Assembly (NCBI GenBank): GCA_050011195.1
Contig: JBEKJO010000008.1
Coordinates: 1 to 64,000, forward strand
Reading direction: 5' to 3'
Origin: PALSA-1440 sp050011195
GTDB lineage: Bacteria; Verrucomicrobiota; Verrucomicrobiia; Limisphaerales; UBA8199
DNA length: 64,000 nt
Made by a program: the position numbers and the translations under genes. Within the stretch, counting starts at the first letter, position 1, and each line of letters starts with the position of its first letter. Below are positions 1-7,973 of the stretch, piece by piece. Below the pieces are notes generated by a model. It saw only the letters and a program-made list of their open reading frames with translations, searched no databases and had not been told where the DNA came from.

Positions 1-62
1 AGCGCCGGCATGTTGCCGGCTTATGCGATCCGAATGGTCTAAGCCGGCAACATGCCGGCGCT
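1..62. repeat. Perfect palindrome, 23-bp arms, at the 3' end of mutY
   Basis: Bases 1-23 and 40-62 are exact reverse complements, with a 16-base spacer. The arms read agcgccggcatgttgcc at the start. The element lies in the MutY reading frame without introducing a stop (translation includes APACCRL...PATCRR). It could be a dispersed palindromic element or a terminator-like structure near the end of the gene; the window ends here, so the stop codon cannot be seen. Confidence 0.85.
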
Positions 63-1204
63 CCGGCCCGCATCACCAGCCGCCGCAGGATTTGTTTGTG
101 GGCGCTGGTGAACGCCAACTGCTTCAATCGGCTGCGGCCAAGCCAGCGGCCTTTTGTTTCTGCTGGAATCCTGGCCGCCTCACGGCCCGTGACCCGATAC
201 GCCTCCAACGTGATGCGGTAGCGGGTGATGGAATGTTTGATCGTGGCCAGCGGTTCAAGCGTCTGTGGCCGCACTCCCAGGGCGCGGCAGGCCGCTCGTT
301 TCAGATCGGAATCATCGGGCGGCAGTTCCAGGTTGGGGAATTCCCACAGATGGGCGTTCACCACGCCGGCGGGTCTTTGGCGGACGAGGAAGAGGCCGCG
401 GCTCTGCGCAACGAACGCAATGAACCGGCGCGGCGTGGCGCGGACGCGCCGGCTGAGGCCGGGCAGTTCATGAACACGGCCTTGTCGGTAAGCGACACAA
501 TGTTTCGCGATTGGACAAACGCCGCACCCGGGCTGTCGTGGCGTGCAGACGAGCGCGCCGAGTTCCATCAGCGACTGGTTGAACTGGGAACAGGGGCGGG
601 AGGCGGGAGGCGTGAAACGTGAAACGTGAAACGTGAGGCGTGTTACGTGACGGGAGGGGCCTGTGCGAGCGGCGGTCTCAGCGGCCCGCAGGACCAGTTC
701 TTTCGCGAGCTGCCAGAGACGGGCGTTGGTCTTCGGCTCGCGCGGATTTCCGGCGATGCCGCACAAACGCGCCAGCACGCGAATCACATTGCCGTCCAGA
801 ATCGGTCGCGGCTGATCGAACGCGATGCTGCATACGGCCCCGGCGGTGTAACGGCCAATGCCGGGCAGCGCCAGCAGCGCGTCAAAGTCGTTTGGGACCC
901 GGCCGCCATGTCGCTCCACCATGAGCCGCGCGGCTCGTTGCATATTCCGCACCCGGGCATAATAGCCGAGTCCCTCCCAGAGCTTGTGCAGCGTGTGGGG
1001 TTTGGCTTTGGCCAGTGCCGCGAGGTCCGGCAGCGCCCGCATCCAGCGTTCCCAGTAGGGCAGGACCGTCTTGACCTGGGTTTGCTGGAGCATGATTTCC
1101 GAAACCCAGACGGCGTACGGGTCGCGAGTGCGGCGCCAGGGCAGGGGTCGCGCATTCCGCGCGAACCACGTCAGCAGCTTCTGCACGATGTCGCTATGTT
1201 TCAT
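1..1204 (-). CDS. mutY: A/G-specific adenine glycosylase MutY, 3' end cut by window edge
   Basis: Removes adenine mispaired with 8-oxoguanine in base-excision repair. The frame opens at ATG 1204 (MKHSDIVQKLL) and stays open to base 1, about 401 codons, so the stop lies outside the window. Visible motifs are SEIMLQQTQV with the catalytic Glu near residue 36, the helix-hairpin-helix LPGIGRYTAGAV, the catalytic Asp in ILDGNV near 137, and an iron-sulphur cluster of four cysteines spaced C-X6-C-X2-C-X5-C in VCTPRQPGCGVCPIAKHC. Between the HhH domain and the cluster, residues about 184-204 are encoded by a tandem repeat, and the last 20 codons in view come from a perfect 23-bp-arm palindrome. Both keep the frame. 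The C-terminal part (from about 230) matches the NUDIX-like recognition domain expected of MutY. It is divergent from rnhC. Confidence 0.9.
   Translation of the reverse strand, partial: MKHSDIVQKLLTWFARNARPLPWRRTRDPYAVWVSEIMLQQTQVKTVLPYWERWMRALPDLAALAKAKPHTLHKLWEGLGYYARVRNMQRAARLMVERHGGRVPNDFDALLALPGIGRYTAGAVCSIAFDQPRPILDGNVIRVLARLCGIAGNPREPKTNARLWQLAKELVLRAAETAARTGPSRHVTRLTFHVSRFTPPASRPCSQFNQSLMELGALVCTPRQPGCGVCPIAKHCVAYRQGRVHELPGLSRRVRATPRRFIAFVAQSRGLFLVRQRPAGVVNAHLWEFPNLELPPDDSDLKRAACRALGVRPQTLEPLATIKHSITRYRITLEAYRVTGREAARIPAETKGRWLGRSRLKQLAFTSAHKQILRRLVMRAGAPACCRLRPFGSHKPATCRR
601..655. repeat. In-frame tandem repeat inside mutY
   Basis: Several copies of a cgtgaaa/cgtgagg unit (gtgaaacgtgaaacgtgaa) followed by gtgttacgtga. 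It encodes about 20 residues rich in His, Arg, Phe and Thr between LVLRAAETAA and the conserved CSQFNQSLMELG segment, where MutY proteins usually have only a short link. Related cgtgatg repeats lie at 40317-40345 and, in the opposite sense, inside ribH at 42425-42450. Confidence 0.75.
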
Positions 1205-1261
1205 TCGACTACCCTGAGCATAAAGGCGAAACCCGAGCCGTGGAACGGGAAAGGGGATTTT

Positions 1262-1380
1262 GCTCCCATTCACCCATTTAACCCTTTTAACTCATTTAAC
1301 CCCTGTAACCCATGCAACCGATTGCCCCATCCCCACCCCGCGCTCCAATCACCAATCACCAATCACCAATCACCTATTAC
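1262..1380. repeat. Two tandem repeat tracts between mutY and rnhC
   Basis: First tract (about 1265-1315): repeated catttaaccc-like units. Second tract (about 1343-1378): repeated aatcacc units. The first family recurs at 39466-39503, the second in the opposite orientation at 6549-6576. Translation through this tract would give a low-complexity N-terminus for rnhC, which argues for a later start codon. Confidence 0.7.
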
Positions 1381-1427
1381 CGCCACTTGCCGTCTTCAGT
1401 CTGACGCTCTACGATACGACAACCTTT

Positions 1428-2408
1428 GTGAAACCATTGACGTCCTATACTTGCAAGCTCACGGACCCCCAGGCTGGCACCCTCCGCGCCTGGCTGCAGG
1501 CGCATCATTGGCGGTTTCGCGAAGTGCCGTACGCCCGCTTCGCCGCCGAGAAAGAGAAGACCAACGTGGTGTTTTACGAGAGCGGCAAGCTGGTGGTGCA
1601 AGGGAAGGGGACGCAGGAGTTCGTCGAGTTTGCGCTGGAGCCCGAGATCTTGCAGGAAGCGCGGCTCGGCTACGAGGCCGTCTTGAATCCCGACCTGCTC
1701 CTGCCGCGCCTGGGTGTGGATGAGAGCGGCAAAGGCGATTTCTTCGGGCCGCTCTGCATCGCCGGCGCTTACGTCAACGAGGCCGTCGTCAGGTCGTGGG
1801 CCGGTGCCGGCATCCGCGATTCGAAGAATATCTCGAGCGACAAGCGCATCAAGGAGCTGGCGGAGTTGATCCGCAAGACGCCCGGCTGCGTGACCACGGT
1901 GGTTCCCATTGGCAACGAGGCCTACAACCGCCTTTACGCCAAAATGAAAAGCGTCAATGCGATGCTCGCCTGGGGCCATGCGCGCGTGATCGAAAACCTG
2001 ATGGGCCAGCGCCATCGCATGACGCCCCCGCCGGTGCGCGCCATCAGCGACCAATTCGCCTCGAATAAGGAGACTGTAGCCAAGGCGCTGATGACGATGG
2101 GCCGCGAAATCGAGCTGGTTCAAAAGCACCGGGCGGAGGAAGACCTGGCCGTGGCCGCCGCCTCGATCCTGGCCCGGCACGAATTCGTCACCCGCCTGGC
2201 CGCTTTGGAAAAGCAATTCGGAACGAAACTCCCCAAAGGCGCGTCGGCAGCGGTGGATGCCGCCGCCAGGGAATTCGCCGCCAAGCACGGCCCCGACGGC
2301 CTCTCCAAAGTCGCCAAGACACACTTCCGCACCGCCCTGCGCGCGCAGGGCCTGCCGGAACCGCCGAAGGTCGAATGGCGGCGCCGGACCGGCCCCGCGC
2401 CGAACTGA
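1428..2408 (+). CDS. rnhC: Ribonuclease HIII
   Basis: Cleaves the RNA strand of RNA-DNA hybrids. The frame is open from 1260, but its first 50 codons are translated tandem repeat, so GTG 1428 (VKPLTSYTCKL) is preferred; this gives 326 residues, close to the usual RNase HIII length of about 300. An N-terminal TBP-like substrate-binding domain (residues 1 to about 105) is followed by the catalytic domain starting at LGVDESGKGDFFGPL, with the D-E-S-G-K-G-D metal-binding motif characteristic of HIII. DSKNISSDKRI and later the HRAEEDLAVAAASILAR segment complete the active site. No strong ribosome binding site is visible, so the start is not certain. Confidence 0.92.
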   Translation: MKPLTSYTCKLTDPQAGTLRAWLQAHHWRFREVPYARFAAEKEKTNVVFYESGKLVVQGKGTQEFVEFALEPEILQEARLGYEAVLNPDLLLPRLGVDESGKGDFFGPLCIAGAYVNEAVVRSWAGAGIRDSKNISSDKRIKELAELIRKTPGCVTTVVPIGNEAYNRLYAKMKSVNAMLAWGHARVIENLMGQRHRMTPPPVRAISDQFASNKETVAKALMTMGREIELVQKHRAEEDLAVAAASILARHEFVTRLAALEKQFGTKLPKGASAAVDAAAREFAAKHGPDGLSKVAKTHFRTALRAQGLPEPPKVEWRRRTGPAPN

Positions 2409-2718
2409 TCCCGGCGGCTATTAATGAACTGCGGCTTATTCATTTGGTTAGATTAGCGCATATACTTCGTCACGATAACGTAACCTTGCCTTATCTGTAA
2501 CGTAAGATTAGCAAGCGTGCTCCATATTTTGTTATCCGGGAGCAAAATATGTAAATACAAAGGCAAGGAATGGCGAGACGGAATTCGCCTCCAAGCTAGG
2601 CTAATCGCGTAATGCCCAACTGGCGACTCGGATTAGCATATCAAATCGCAAGATTTGGCCAGCCCTGCCTGGCCGGGCGCGCCTTTGCCATCGTCGATCC
2701 GCCTTGCGCTGCCGCCGC
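2409..2718. other. AT-richer intergenic region with a 9-bp inverted repeat
   Basis: No gene seen. Base composition is clearly AT-richer than its neighbours. An inverted repeat catattttg (2523-2531) / caaaatatg (2543-2551) with an 11-base spacer could be an operator or weak terminator. The motif taacgtaa occurs twice nearby (about 2479 and 2501). It is the only room for a hemA promoter, but no convincing -35/-10 pair stands out. Confidence 0.45.
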
Positions 2719-3798
2719 ATGAAACTCTTCGTCGCCGGATTGAGCTACAAGACCGCGCCGGTGGAATTGCGCGAGAAGCTGGCGGTGCATCCCACCCGGT
2801 TGCGCTGCCACGGCTGCCGGCTCAAGCTGGGGGGTAATCTGGCGGAAGTCGTCCTCCTCTCCACCTGCAACCGGGTGGAAATCTATGGCGTGACCCCGAA
2901 GGTCAACGGCAACGTTCACCGCCTCTTCCAACAGCTCTCCACCAGCGACGTTGACTTTGCCCCCCACCTTTACCTCAAGGAAGGGGCCGAGGCGGTGGAG
3001 CATCTCTTCGCTGTGGCCAGCGGCCTGGATTCGATGGTGATCGGCGAAACCGAGATCACCGGCCAGGTCAAACAGGCCTACCTGGCCGCGCAGGAAGCAA
3101 AACTGACCGGGCGCGTGACCAACCGGCTCTTCCAGACGGCGCTACAGGCGGCCAAAGAGATTCGGACACAGACCGGCATTGGCCGGGGCGCGACCTCCGT
3201 CGGCAGCGTCGCCGTTGAACTGGCCGAACGCATCTTTGACCGTGACCTTTCCGGGAAAACGGTGATGATCATCGGCGCCGGCAAGATGGGCGAGGCCTGC
3301 ATTCGTCACCTGGCCAAGAAAGGCGCGCGCTCTGTCCTCGTTTCCAACCGCTCCTACGACCGCGCGCTGAACCTGGCTACCGAATTCGGCGGGCGCGCCG
3401 TGCGATTCGACGACTGTTTGCAGGCGATGGCCGAAGCCGACATCGTGGTGAGTTCGACCGGGTCCCCCCAAACCATTCTGCACCGGGACGACGTGGCGTC
3501 AGTCATGGCCGGGCGCGGCAACCGCCCGCTCTTTCTGATTGACATCGCCGTGCCGCGAGACATCGACGCCGAGGTGGAGCGGCTCGACAACGTCTATCTT
3601 TACAACGTCGATCATCTCGAAGCGATCGTGCGCGAGAACGTGCGCCAGCGCGAACAGGAGTTGGCCCGCTGCCAGGCCATCATCCGCGAGCGGGCCGAGG
3701 CGTTAATGGCCAGACTCACCCCGGCGTCGAATTATGACCCTGACGTTCAGCCCCAGCCCCGCTGGGTGCTGGGCGCCGTGGCGGCTTGCCCCGGCTGA
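2719..3798 (+). CDS. hemA: Glutamyl-tRNA reductase, short C-terminus
   Basis: Reduces glutamyl-tRNA(Glu) to glutamate-1-semialdehyde, the first step of tetrapyrrole synthesis by the C5 route. ATG 2719 gives MKLFVAGLSYKTAPVELREKL, the family's usual N-terminus; TTG 2704 is a weaker upstream option. The catalytic Cys is in LLSTCNRVEIYG, the Glu-binding segment is SGLDSMVIGETEITGQVK, and the NADPH-binding Rossmann motif is VMIIGAGKMGEA. The protein is about 359 residues, whereas many HemA proteins are near 420. The spinal helix (NVDHLEAIVRENVRQREQEL) is present, but most of the C-terminal dimerisation domain is replaced by a short tail. A heme-supply gene directly before a multiheme cytochrome block fits, though no operon link is shown. 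Confidence 0.92.
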   Translation: MKLFVAGLSYKTAPVELREKLAVHPTRLRCHGCRLKLGGNLAEVVLLSTCNRVEIYGVTPKVNGNVHRLFQQLSTSDVDFAPHLYLKEGAEAVEHLFAVASGLDSMVIGETEITGQVKQAYLAAQEAKLTGRVTNRLFQTALQAAKEIRTQTGIGRGATSVGSVAVELAERIFDRDLSGKTVMIIGAGKMGEACIRHLAKKGARSVLVSNRSYDRALNLATEFGGRAVRFDDCLQAMAEADIVVSSTGSPQTILHRDDVASVMAGRGNRPLFLIDIAVPRDIDAEVERLDNVYLYNVDHLEAIVRENVRQREQELARCQAIIRERAEALMARLTPASNYDPDVQPQPRWVLGAVAACPG

Positions 3799-3983
3799 TC
3801 CGGGGCGCAAGAGCATCGACATGAAGCCAAAAACACTTTTGACGAGAGAGCCGGGCCGTGAGCTCGCGACCGGGCCAAACTCCCGTCGGAAAACGCGCCA
3901 TCCGGTGGATGACGCGCACAACTTCGCGGCCTGCAGCCAGCGCCGCGGCTAATCCGTAACACCTAAGAAAGCACGTGCCAAGT

Positions 3984-6332
3984 ATGAAACAAACCAAGAA
4001 TGCCATAACCTGCCGGATGGCGGTTGGGCTGATGACCCTGGTCGCCGCGATCACCGCCAGCGCTGCCGCCCCGGCCCTTACCGGCCAGATCGTTCTGCGT
4101 CCGCTCACTCCCCACGACAAAACTCTGTACGGCCTCCCCTCAAGCACCGAGGTTTCGGGGGGGCTTACCACCGTGGGCGTCGGCACACCGGTCTATCTGG
4201 AAGCCGAGGTGAATATCTCCATTGCCGCGTCGAACATTGTCAGCGTCACTTGGGTTCTGACGAATAGACCGGCGTTTTCCTCAGCGGTGCTCACCAACAG
4301 CCCTTTGAGCAACAATGTGCCCATCTATGACCCGTCGGGGCGGACGCAGTTTCAGGTGGCTTACACTAATGCGGCGGGCGGAGGCGGACGCGCGCTCCTG
4401 CGCCCGGACCTCGTGGGCCAGTACACGGTGGTGGCCACCATTGTCACCTCCGGCAGCGGCTCCACCAATGTGACTCAGACCATTACGGCCGGCACCTACC
4501 TGGGCGCCGACACGTGCGCCCTGTGTCACAGCGGCGGCGTCGTCGCGGAGAACATGTATCAACCGTGGACCACCACGGCTCACTCGATGATCTTTTCCAA
4601 CGGCATCGACGGCTACCTGGGCAGCCATTACAGCGCGTCCTGCCTCCCGTGTCACACCGTCGGCTATGATACAACTCCCAGTGCCGCGGCCGATAACGGA
4701 TTCTACAGTGTCCAGCAACAGACCGGGTGGGTTTTCCCGGCGGTATTGGCCCCTACCAACTTTGCGTACATGCAGGCCGTGTACCCCAGTCTTGCCGCCC
4801 TCGGCAACATCCAGTGCGAAAACTGCCACGGGCCGGGCAGCCAGCACGCTTACTCGCTCGGAACCACCAACCTTATCACCACAACGGTCTATTCCGGCGA
4901 CTGCAACCAGTGCCACGACAGCCCGCCCAATGAATCCCAGGGCGCGCAATGGTACGTATCCCGCCACGCCTTGACGACCGGCCCCACGACTATCAGTTGT
5001 TTACCCTGTCACTCGGCCAACGGCTTCATTGCCCGAGAGGCTGCGAACACCAATGGGAGTTATGCGGTCACTGCGACCACCAATGTGACTTTTGCGCCCA
5101 TTAGCTGCCAGACTTGCCACGAACCGCACGGCGAGACCATCCCCACCAACAACCCGCATTTGCTCCGGACGTTGGCCGCCGTGACGATGCCAGACGGCAC
5201 GGTCATCACCAACGCCGGCGAGGGCGCCTTGTGCTTGGAATGCCACCAGAACCGCAATGGGTCGGCCACCAATCAGTTGGTGCAGTATCCGAAGGGGCAA
5301 AACACCTGGTTCGGGGGCTCCAGCTTCGGCGCGCACGACAACCCGCAGGGTGACATGATCGAAGGCATCAACGCCAACACCTACGGCCAGATCATTCCCA
5401 GCTCGGCCCATTGTTATTCCGTCACCAACCTTTGCGTCGGCTGCCACATGCAGACCCTGGCCTCGACCAATCCGGCCTTCCTGCTGGCTGGCGGCCATAC
5501 CTTCAACATGAGTTACAATGTTGTCACCAACGGGGTGACCAACACGATTCACAAGGTGGACGTCTGCGTCCAATGCCACGGCCCGATCAGCTCGTTTAAC
5601 TTCTTGTGCGAGGATTTCGAGGACATCGGCGTCATCGAAGGCCCCCAGACCGCCGTCACGAACCTGCTCAACAAGCTCTCCACGCTGTTGCCCAACTCGA
5701 CTTACCAGGCGAATAGTAATAACTACGTCGCGGATGGCCTGGTGAAGACCATTGGCCGCAGCTCGACCCAAACGAACTGGCCGCCGAAGTTCCTGATGGC
5801 CGCTTACAACTATGAGTTTGTCAGCGAAGACGGCAGCTATGGCGTCCATAATACCCCCTACGCCATCGGCCTGCTCAAGGCCTCGATCGCGAACCTGACC
5901 GGGGATGCCAACAACGACGGCTTGCCGGATTCGTGGCAGGCCGAATACTTCACCTCGGCCAACAGTCCGGCGGCGGCGCCCGATGCGATTGACGCCGACG
6001 GCTTGCCCAACTGGATGAATTACCTCCTCGGCCTGAATCCGCTGTTGCCCGGCAACCCGCTCACCAACGGGGTTTCGGTTGGGGTGGTGTGGGCGGACGG
6101 CGGCAGCCTGGTTAACCCGTATGGCGCCACCAATACCCTCCAAATCTACACCGCGGCTGAGATAGCGTTCAATACGGTGTTGGGCAAGACCTACCAGCTT
6201 CAGGCCGCTTCGTCGCTGAGCGACGGCTGGCAGAACATCGGCCAGCCCATCCCGGGGACGGGCCAAGCGTATAGTTACGTGACCCCGATTCGGCACAACG
6301 TGATGCAGTTCTACCGGGTGTACTCCTATTAG
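3984..6332 (+). CDS. Secreted nine-heme cytochrome c with FYRV-type C-terminal module
   Basis: Nine CXXCH heme-attachment motifs are visible (CALCH, CLPCH, CENCH, CNQCH, CLPCH, CQTCH, CLECH, CVGCH, CVQCH), spread from about residue 178 to 532 of 782. ATG 3984 starts a signal peptide (MKQTKNA... hydrophobic core ...ASAAAPA); GTG 3975 is an alternative. Residues 30-170 look like a beta-rich domain with no heme. The C-terminus holds a calcium-binding-like DANNDGLPDSW segment and then YQLQAASSLSDGWQNIG...QFYRVYSY, a module also seen at 7974 and in the oxidase at 59141. Exact function is unknown. Sequence supports an exported electron carrier; substrate-specific catalysis is not evident. A strong hairpin terminator follows. 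Confidence 0.88.
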   Translation: MKQTKNAITCRMAVGLMTLVAAITASAAAPALTGQIVLRPLTPHDKTLYGLPSSTEVSGGLTTVGVGTPVYLEAEVNISIAASNIVSVTWVLTNRPAFSSAVLTNSPLSNNVPIYDPSGRTQFQVAYTNAAGGGGRALLRPDLVGQYTVVATIVTSGSGSTNVTQTITAGTYLGADTCALCHSGGVVAENMYQPWTTTAHSMIFSNGIDGYLGSHYSASCLPCHTVGYDTTPSAAADNGFYSVQQQTGWVFPAVLAPTNFAYMQAVYPSLAALGNIQCENCHGPGSQHAYSLGTTNLITTTVYSGDCNQCHDSPPNESQGAQWYVSRHALTTGPTTISCLPCHSANGFIAREAANTNGSYAVTATTNVTFAPISCQTCHEPHGETIPTNNPHLLRTLAAVTMPDGTVITNAGEGALCLECHQNRNGSATNQLVQYPKGQNTWFGGSSFGAHDNPQGDMIEGINANTYGQIIPSSAHCYSVTNLCVGCHMQTLASTNPAFLLAGGHTFNMSYNVVTNGVTNTIHKVDVCVQCHGPISSFNFLCEDFEDIGVIEGPQTAVTNLLNKLSTLLPNSTYQANSNNYVADGLVKTIGRSSTQTNWPPKFLMAAYNYEFVSEDGSYGVHNTPYAIGLLKASIANLTGDANNDGLPDSWQAEYFTSANSPAAAPDAIDADGLPNWMNYLLGLNPLLPGNPLTNGVSVGVVWADGGSLVNPYGATNTLQIYTAAEIAFNTVLGKTYQLQAASSLSDGWQNIGQPIPGTGQAYSYVTPIRHNVMQFYRVYSY

Positions 6333-6376
6333 TCGCAGCGGCCTCCCGCGCGACTGACGATTAACATTCGTTCCGC

Positions 6377-6408
6377 CAAACCCCTCCGCGCTCGCGCGGA
6401 GGGGTTTG
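6377..6408 (+). terminator. Hairpin terminator after the nine-heme cytochrome
   Basis: Perfect 14-bp stem (caaacccctccgcg at 6377-6390 with its complement at 6395-6408) and a 4-base loop. The stem ends in ggggtttg but no long T tract follows. It lies 45 bases after the stop, which suits a transcription terminator for the plus strand; it might also serve the converging minus-strand gene at 6645. Confidence 0.75.
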
Positions 6409-6485
6409 CGCAACGGGGAATGCGGAATTTTCTCGCCTGACCAGACTTGGATGACGGTGAGACGATGGCTCAGGGGATGATTGGG

Positions 6486-6578
6486 GCACCGGGTTAACGC
6501 AAAGACGCCAAGAGGCAAGGACGCAGCGCGGCTGCGCCGCAACCAAAGTGATTGGTGATTGGTGGCTGGTGATTGGGG
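6486..6578. repeat. Dispersed repeats between convergent genes
   Basis: The 312 bases between 6333 and 6644 hold no gene apart from the terminator. They contain a gttaacgcaaagacgcc-type repeat (from about 6494) and a tandem gtgattggtgattgg tract (6549-6576), the reverse complement of the tract upstream of rnhC. Confidence 0.6.
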
Positions 6579-6644
6579 AAGCAGCCCGCTGCGTTCGCAC
6601 AAGAAATCTTGCTCAAAGTGCGCGATTCTCGGGTAGCCACTTTG

Positions 6645-7580
6645 TCAATGGGGCGCGGCTTTGAGCTGTTGGAAGGTGTTGATTTGGGTCTTGGACCTGG
6701 CGGCAATCTGCTTGAGCTTTTCGGTTTGCTCGGCCTGGACCTGCTGAAGGTGTTTCATGGCGGCCTGTTGCTCGGCGTCGGCCCCCCCGTTCTGAGCCTG
6801 GATCAGCCGTTGCTCCGCTTCCTTGACTTGCGCCTGCATTTCTTTCGCCGCCGCAGTGAAGTCTTTGAGGGCCGCATCCCGGAGAATCTGTTTTCCGGCC
6901 TCCACTGAGACGGCAGCAACGTCTGGAATCAAGGCTTTGACCTCCTGGAGGGCATTGGTATTGATTTGGGAAACGGTCGGCGGGACCATGACGGGGCGGG
7001 TCGCATCCACCAGGCGGATGATGGCTCGGGTCAGATCGGGTTCCAGGGCTTGTTCCCACTCTGGCGAAAGGCGGGGCAGCGTCTCCTTCCGCCCGTTAAG
7101 CGTCAGCGCAACGCCCAGGTAACAGACGTCGCCTTTGTCGCGGTTGAAGGCGTTAAGGCCATCGGCCTCGGCGGCGTTCGCGTTGGGATTGGACAGCGAG
7201 GTGAAACTAGTCACCTTGATCTTGCTCCCGGCCTCTTGCTGGTATGCGGACAGCAATTGGCCCACCCGGCCAGCGAACGCAGTCGAGGAATCCGGCACCG
7301 TCGCTGGATCGAGCAACGCATAGAACCGGATTTCCAGCGGGGAATCCAGGCGGCCCAGAACGGCCTTGGTGCTGGCGGACAGCAGGATGGCCGAGGTGCC
7401 GCTGGCCGGCCCACTGGCGCCGGCCAGGCCGCGCTTTGAGGCGGTGTAAAGCCAGAACGCGCTGGCCGCGATGCCGAGGAGACAGAACACCAGCAGCAGA
7501 ACGATAGTCCGAGTGCCGGCCTGCTCGCGGGTTCTCGGCCCCAGCGTCGCACCCAACCCTTTTGCCGTCGAGGCTCTCAT
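6645..7580 (-). CDS. GldG-like ABC-transport auxiliary membrane protein
   Basis: ATG 7580 (MRASTAKGLG) is preferred over the longer frame that begins at 7757, because a typical N-terminal basic stretch and membrane segment (TIVLLLVFCLLGIAASAFWLY) follow it; 311 residues. The middle region (LSASTKAVLGRLDSPLEIRFYAL...) resembles the extracellular part of GldG/ABC-auxiliary proteins, in which a non-catalytic domain works with an ABC permease. The last 100 residues are Glu/Gln/Lys-rich and probably coiled coil. GldG proteins are usually longer and encoded beside an ABC ATPase and permease; none is next to this gene. Its role in relation to the surrounding cytochromes is unclear. Confidence 0.6.
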   Translation of the reverse strand: MRASTAKGLGATLGPRTREQAGTRTIVLLLVFCLLGIAASAFWLYTASKRGLAGASGPASGTSAILLSASTKAVLGRLDSPLEIRFYALLDPATVPDSSTAFAGRVGQLLSAYQQEAGSKIKVTSFTSLSNPNANAAEADGLNAFNRDKGDVCYLGVALTLNGRKETLPRLSPEWEQALEPDLTRAIIRLVDATRPVMVPPTVSQINTNALQEVKALIPDVAAVSVEAGKQILRDAALKDFTAAAKEMQAQVKEAEQRLIQAQNGGADAEQQAAMKHLQQVQAEQTEKLKQIAARSKTQINTFQQLKAAPH

Positions 7581-7973
7581 TGTGTATGTCGTTCGTGATG
7601 GCGCGCTTATCGCGCCTTCGCTAAAAACCTGCCAGAGCCGGGAGCTGAAAGCGAGGGAAACTTGCTTCAGGCCAGGCCGGCCAGCTTGCGGCCGGCCCCT
7701 CGGCCTCTGCAAGCGCAAGTAATGGTGGGCATAGGAGAATATTGGTAACAAGAGCAATTAATGGCAAGCATACGACAATATCTGGAAAGCCGGTGCCTGG
7801 CGCCCCCGTTTAGGTTTGGGCCAACAAGCATGTCGGCTCGGACACACTCTGGTATTGCGCAAGTTCGGTAAATCATTCAGCATGCGGATGCATGAATCCT
7901 GTTGGTCATCAGATGCGGGCATTTTGGCGGCGCGACGCAGAAATTGTCTGCGGCAGCACAATCGGCGGCTTAT
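7581..7973. other. Divergent intergenic region
   Basis: No gene seen in 393 bases between the divergent GldG-like gene and the eight-heme cytochrome. Two hairpins are visible: ggcgcg/cgcgcc around 7600-7616 and ggccggc (7675-7681)/gccggcc (7691-7697). It must hold promoters for both directions, but no clear consensus was found. Confidence 0.4.

Noticed and set aside
1260..1427. N-terminal extension of RNase HIII
   Set aside because: It translates tandem repeats and has no counterpart in the family; a GTG at 1428 gives a normal length.
626..1723. Long plus-strand open frame of 365 codons
   Set aside because: It lies opposite the mutY frame and into repeats; no protein-like motif, while the minus frame shows all MutY signatures.
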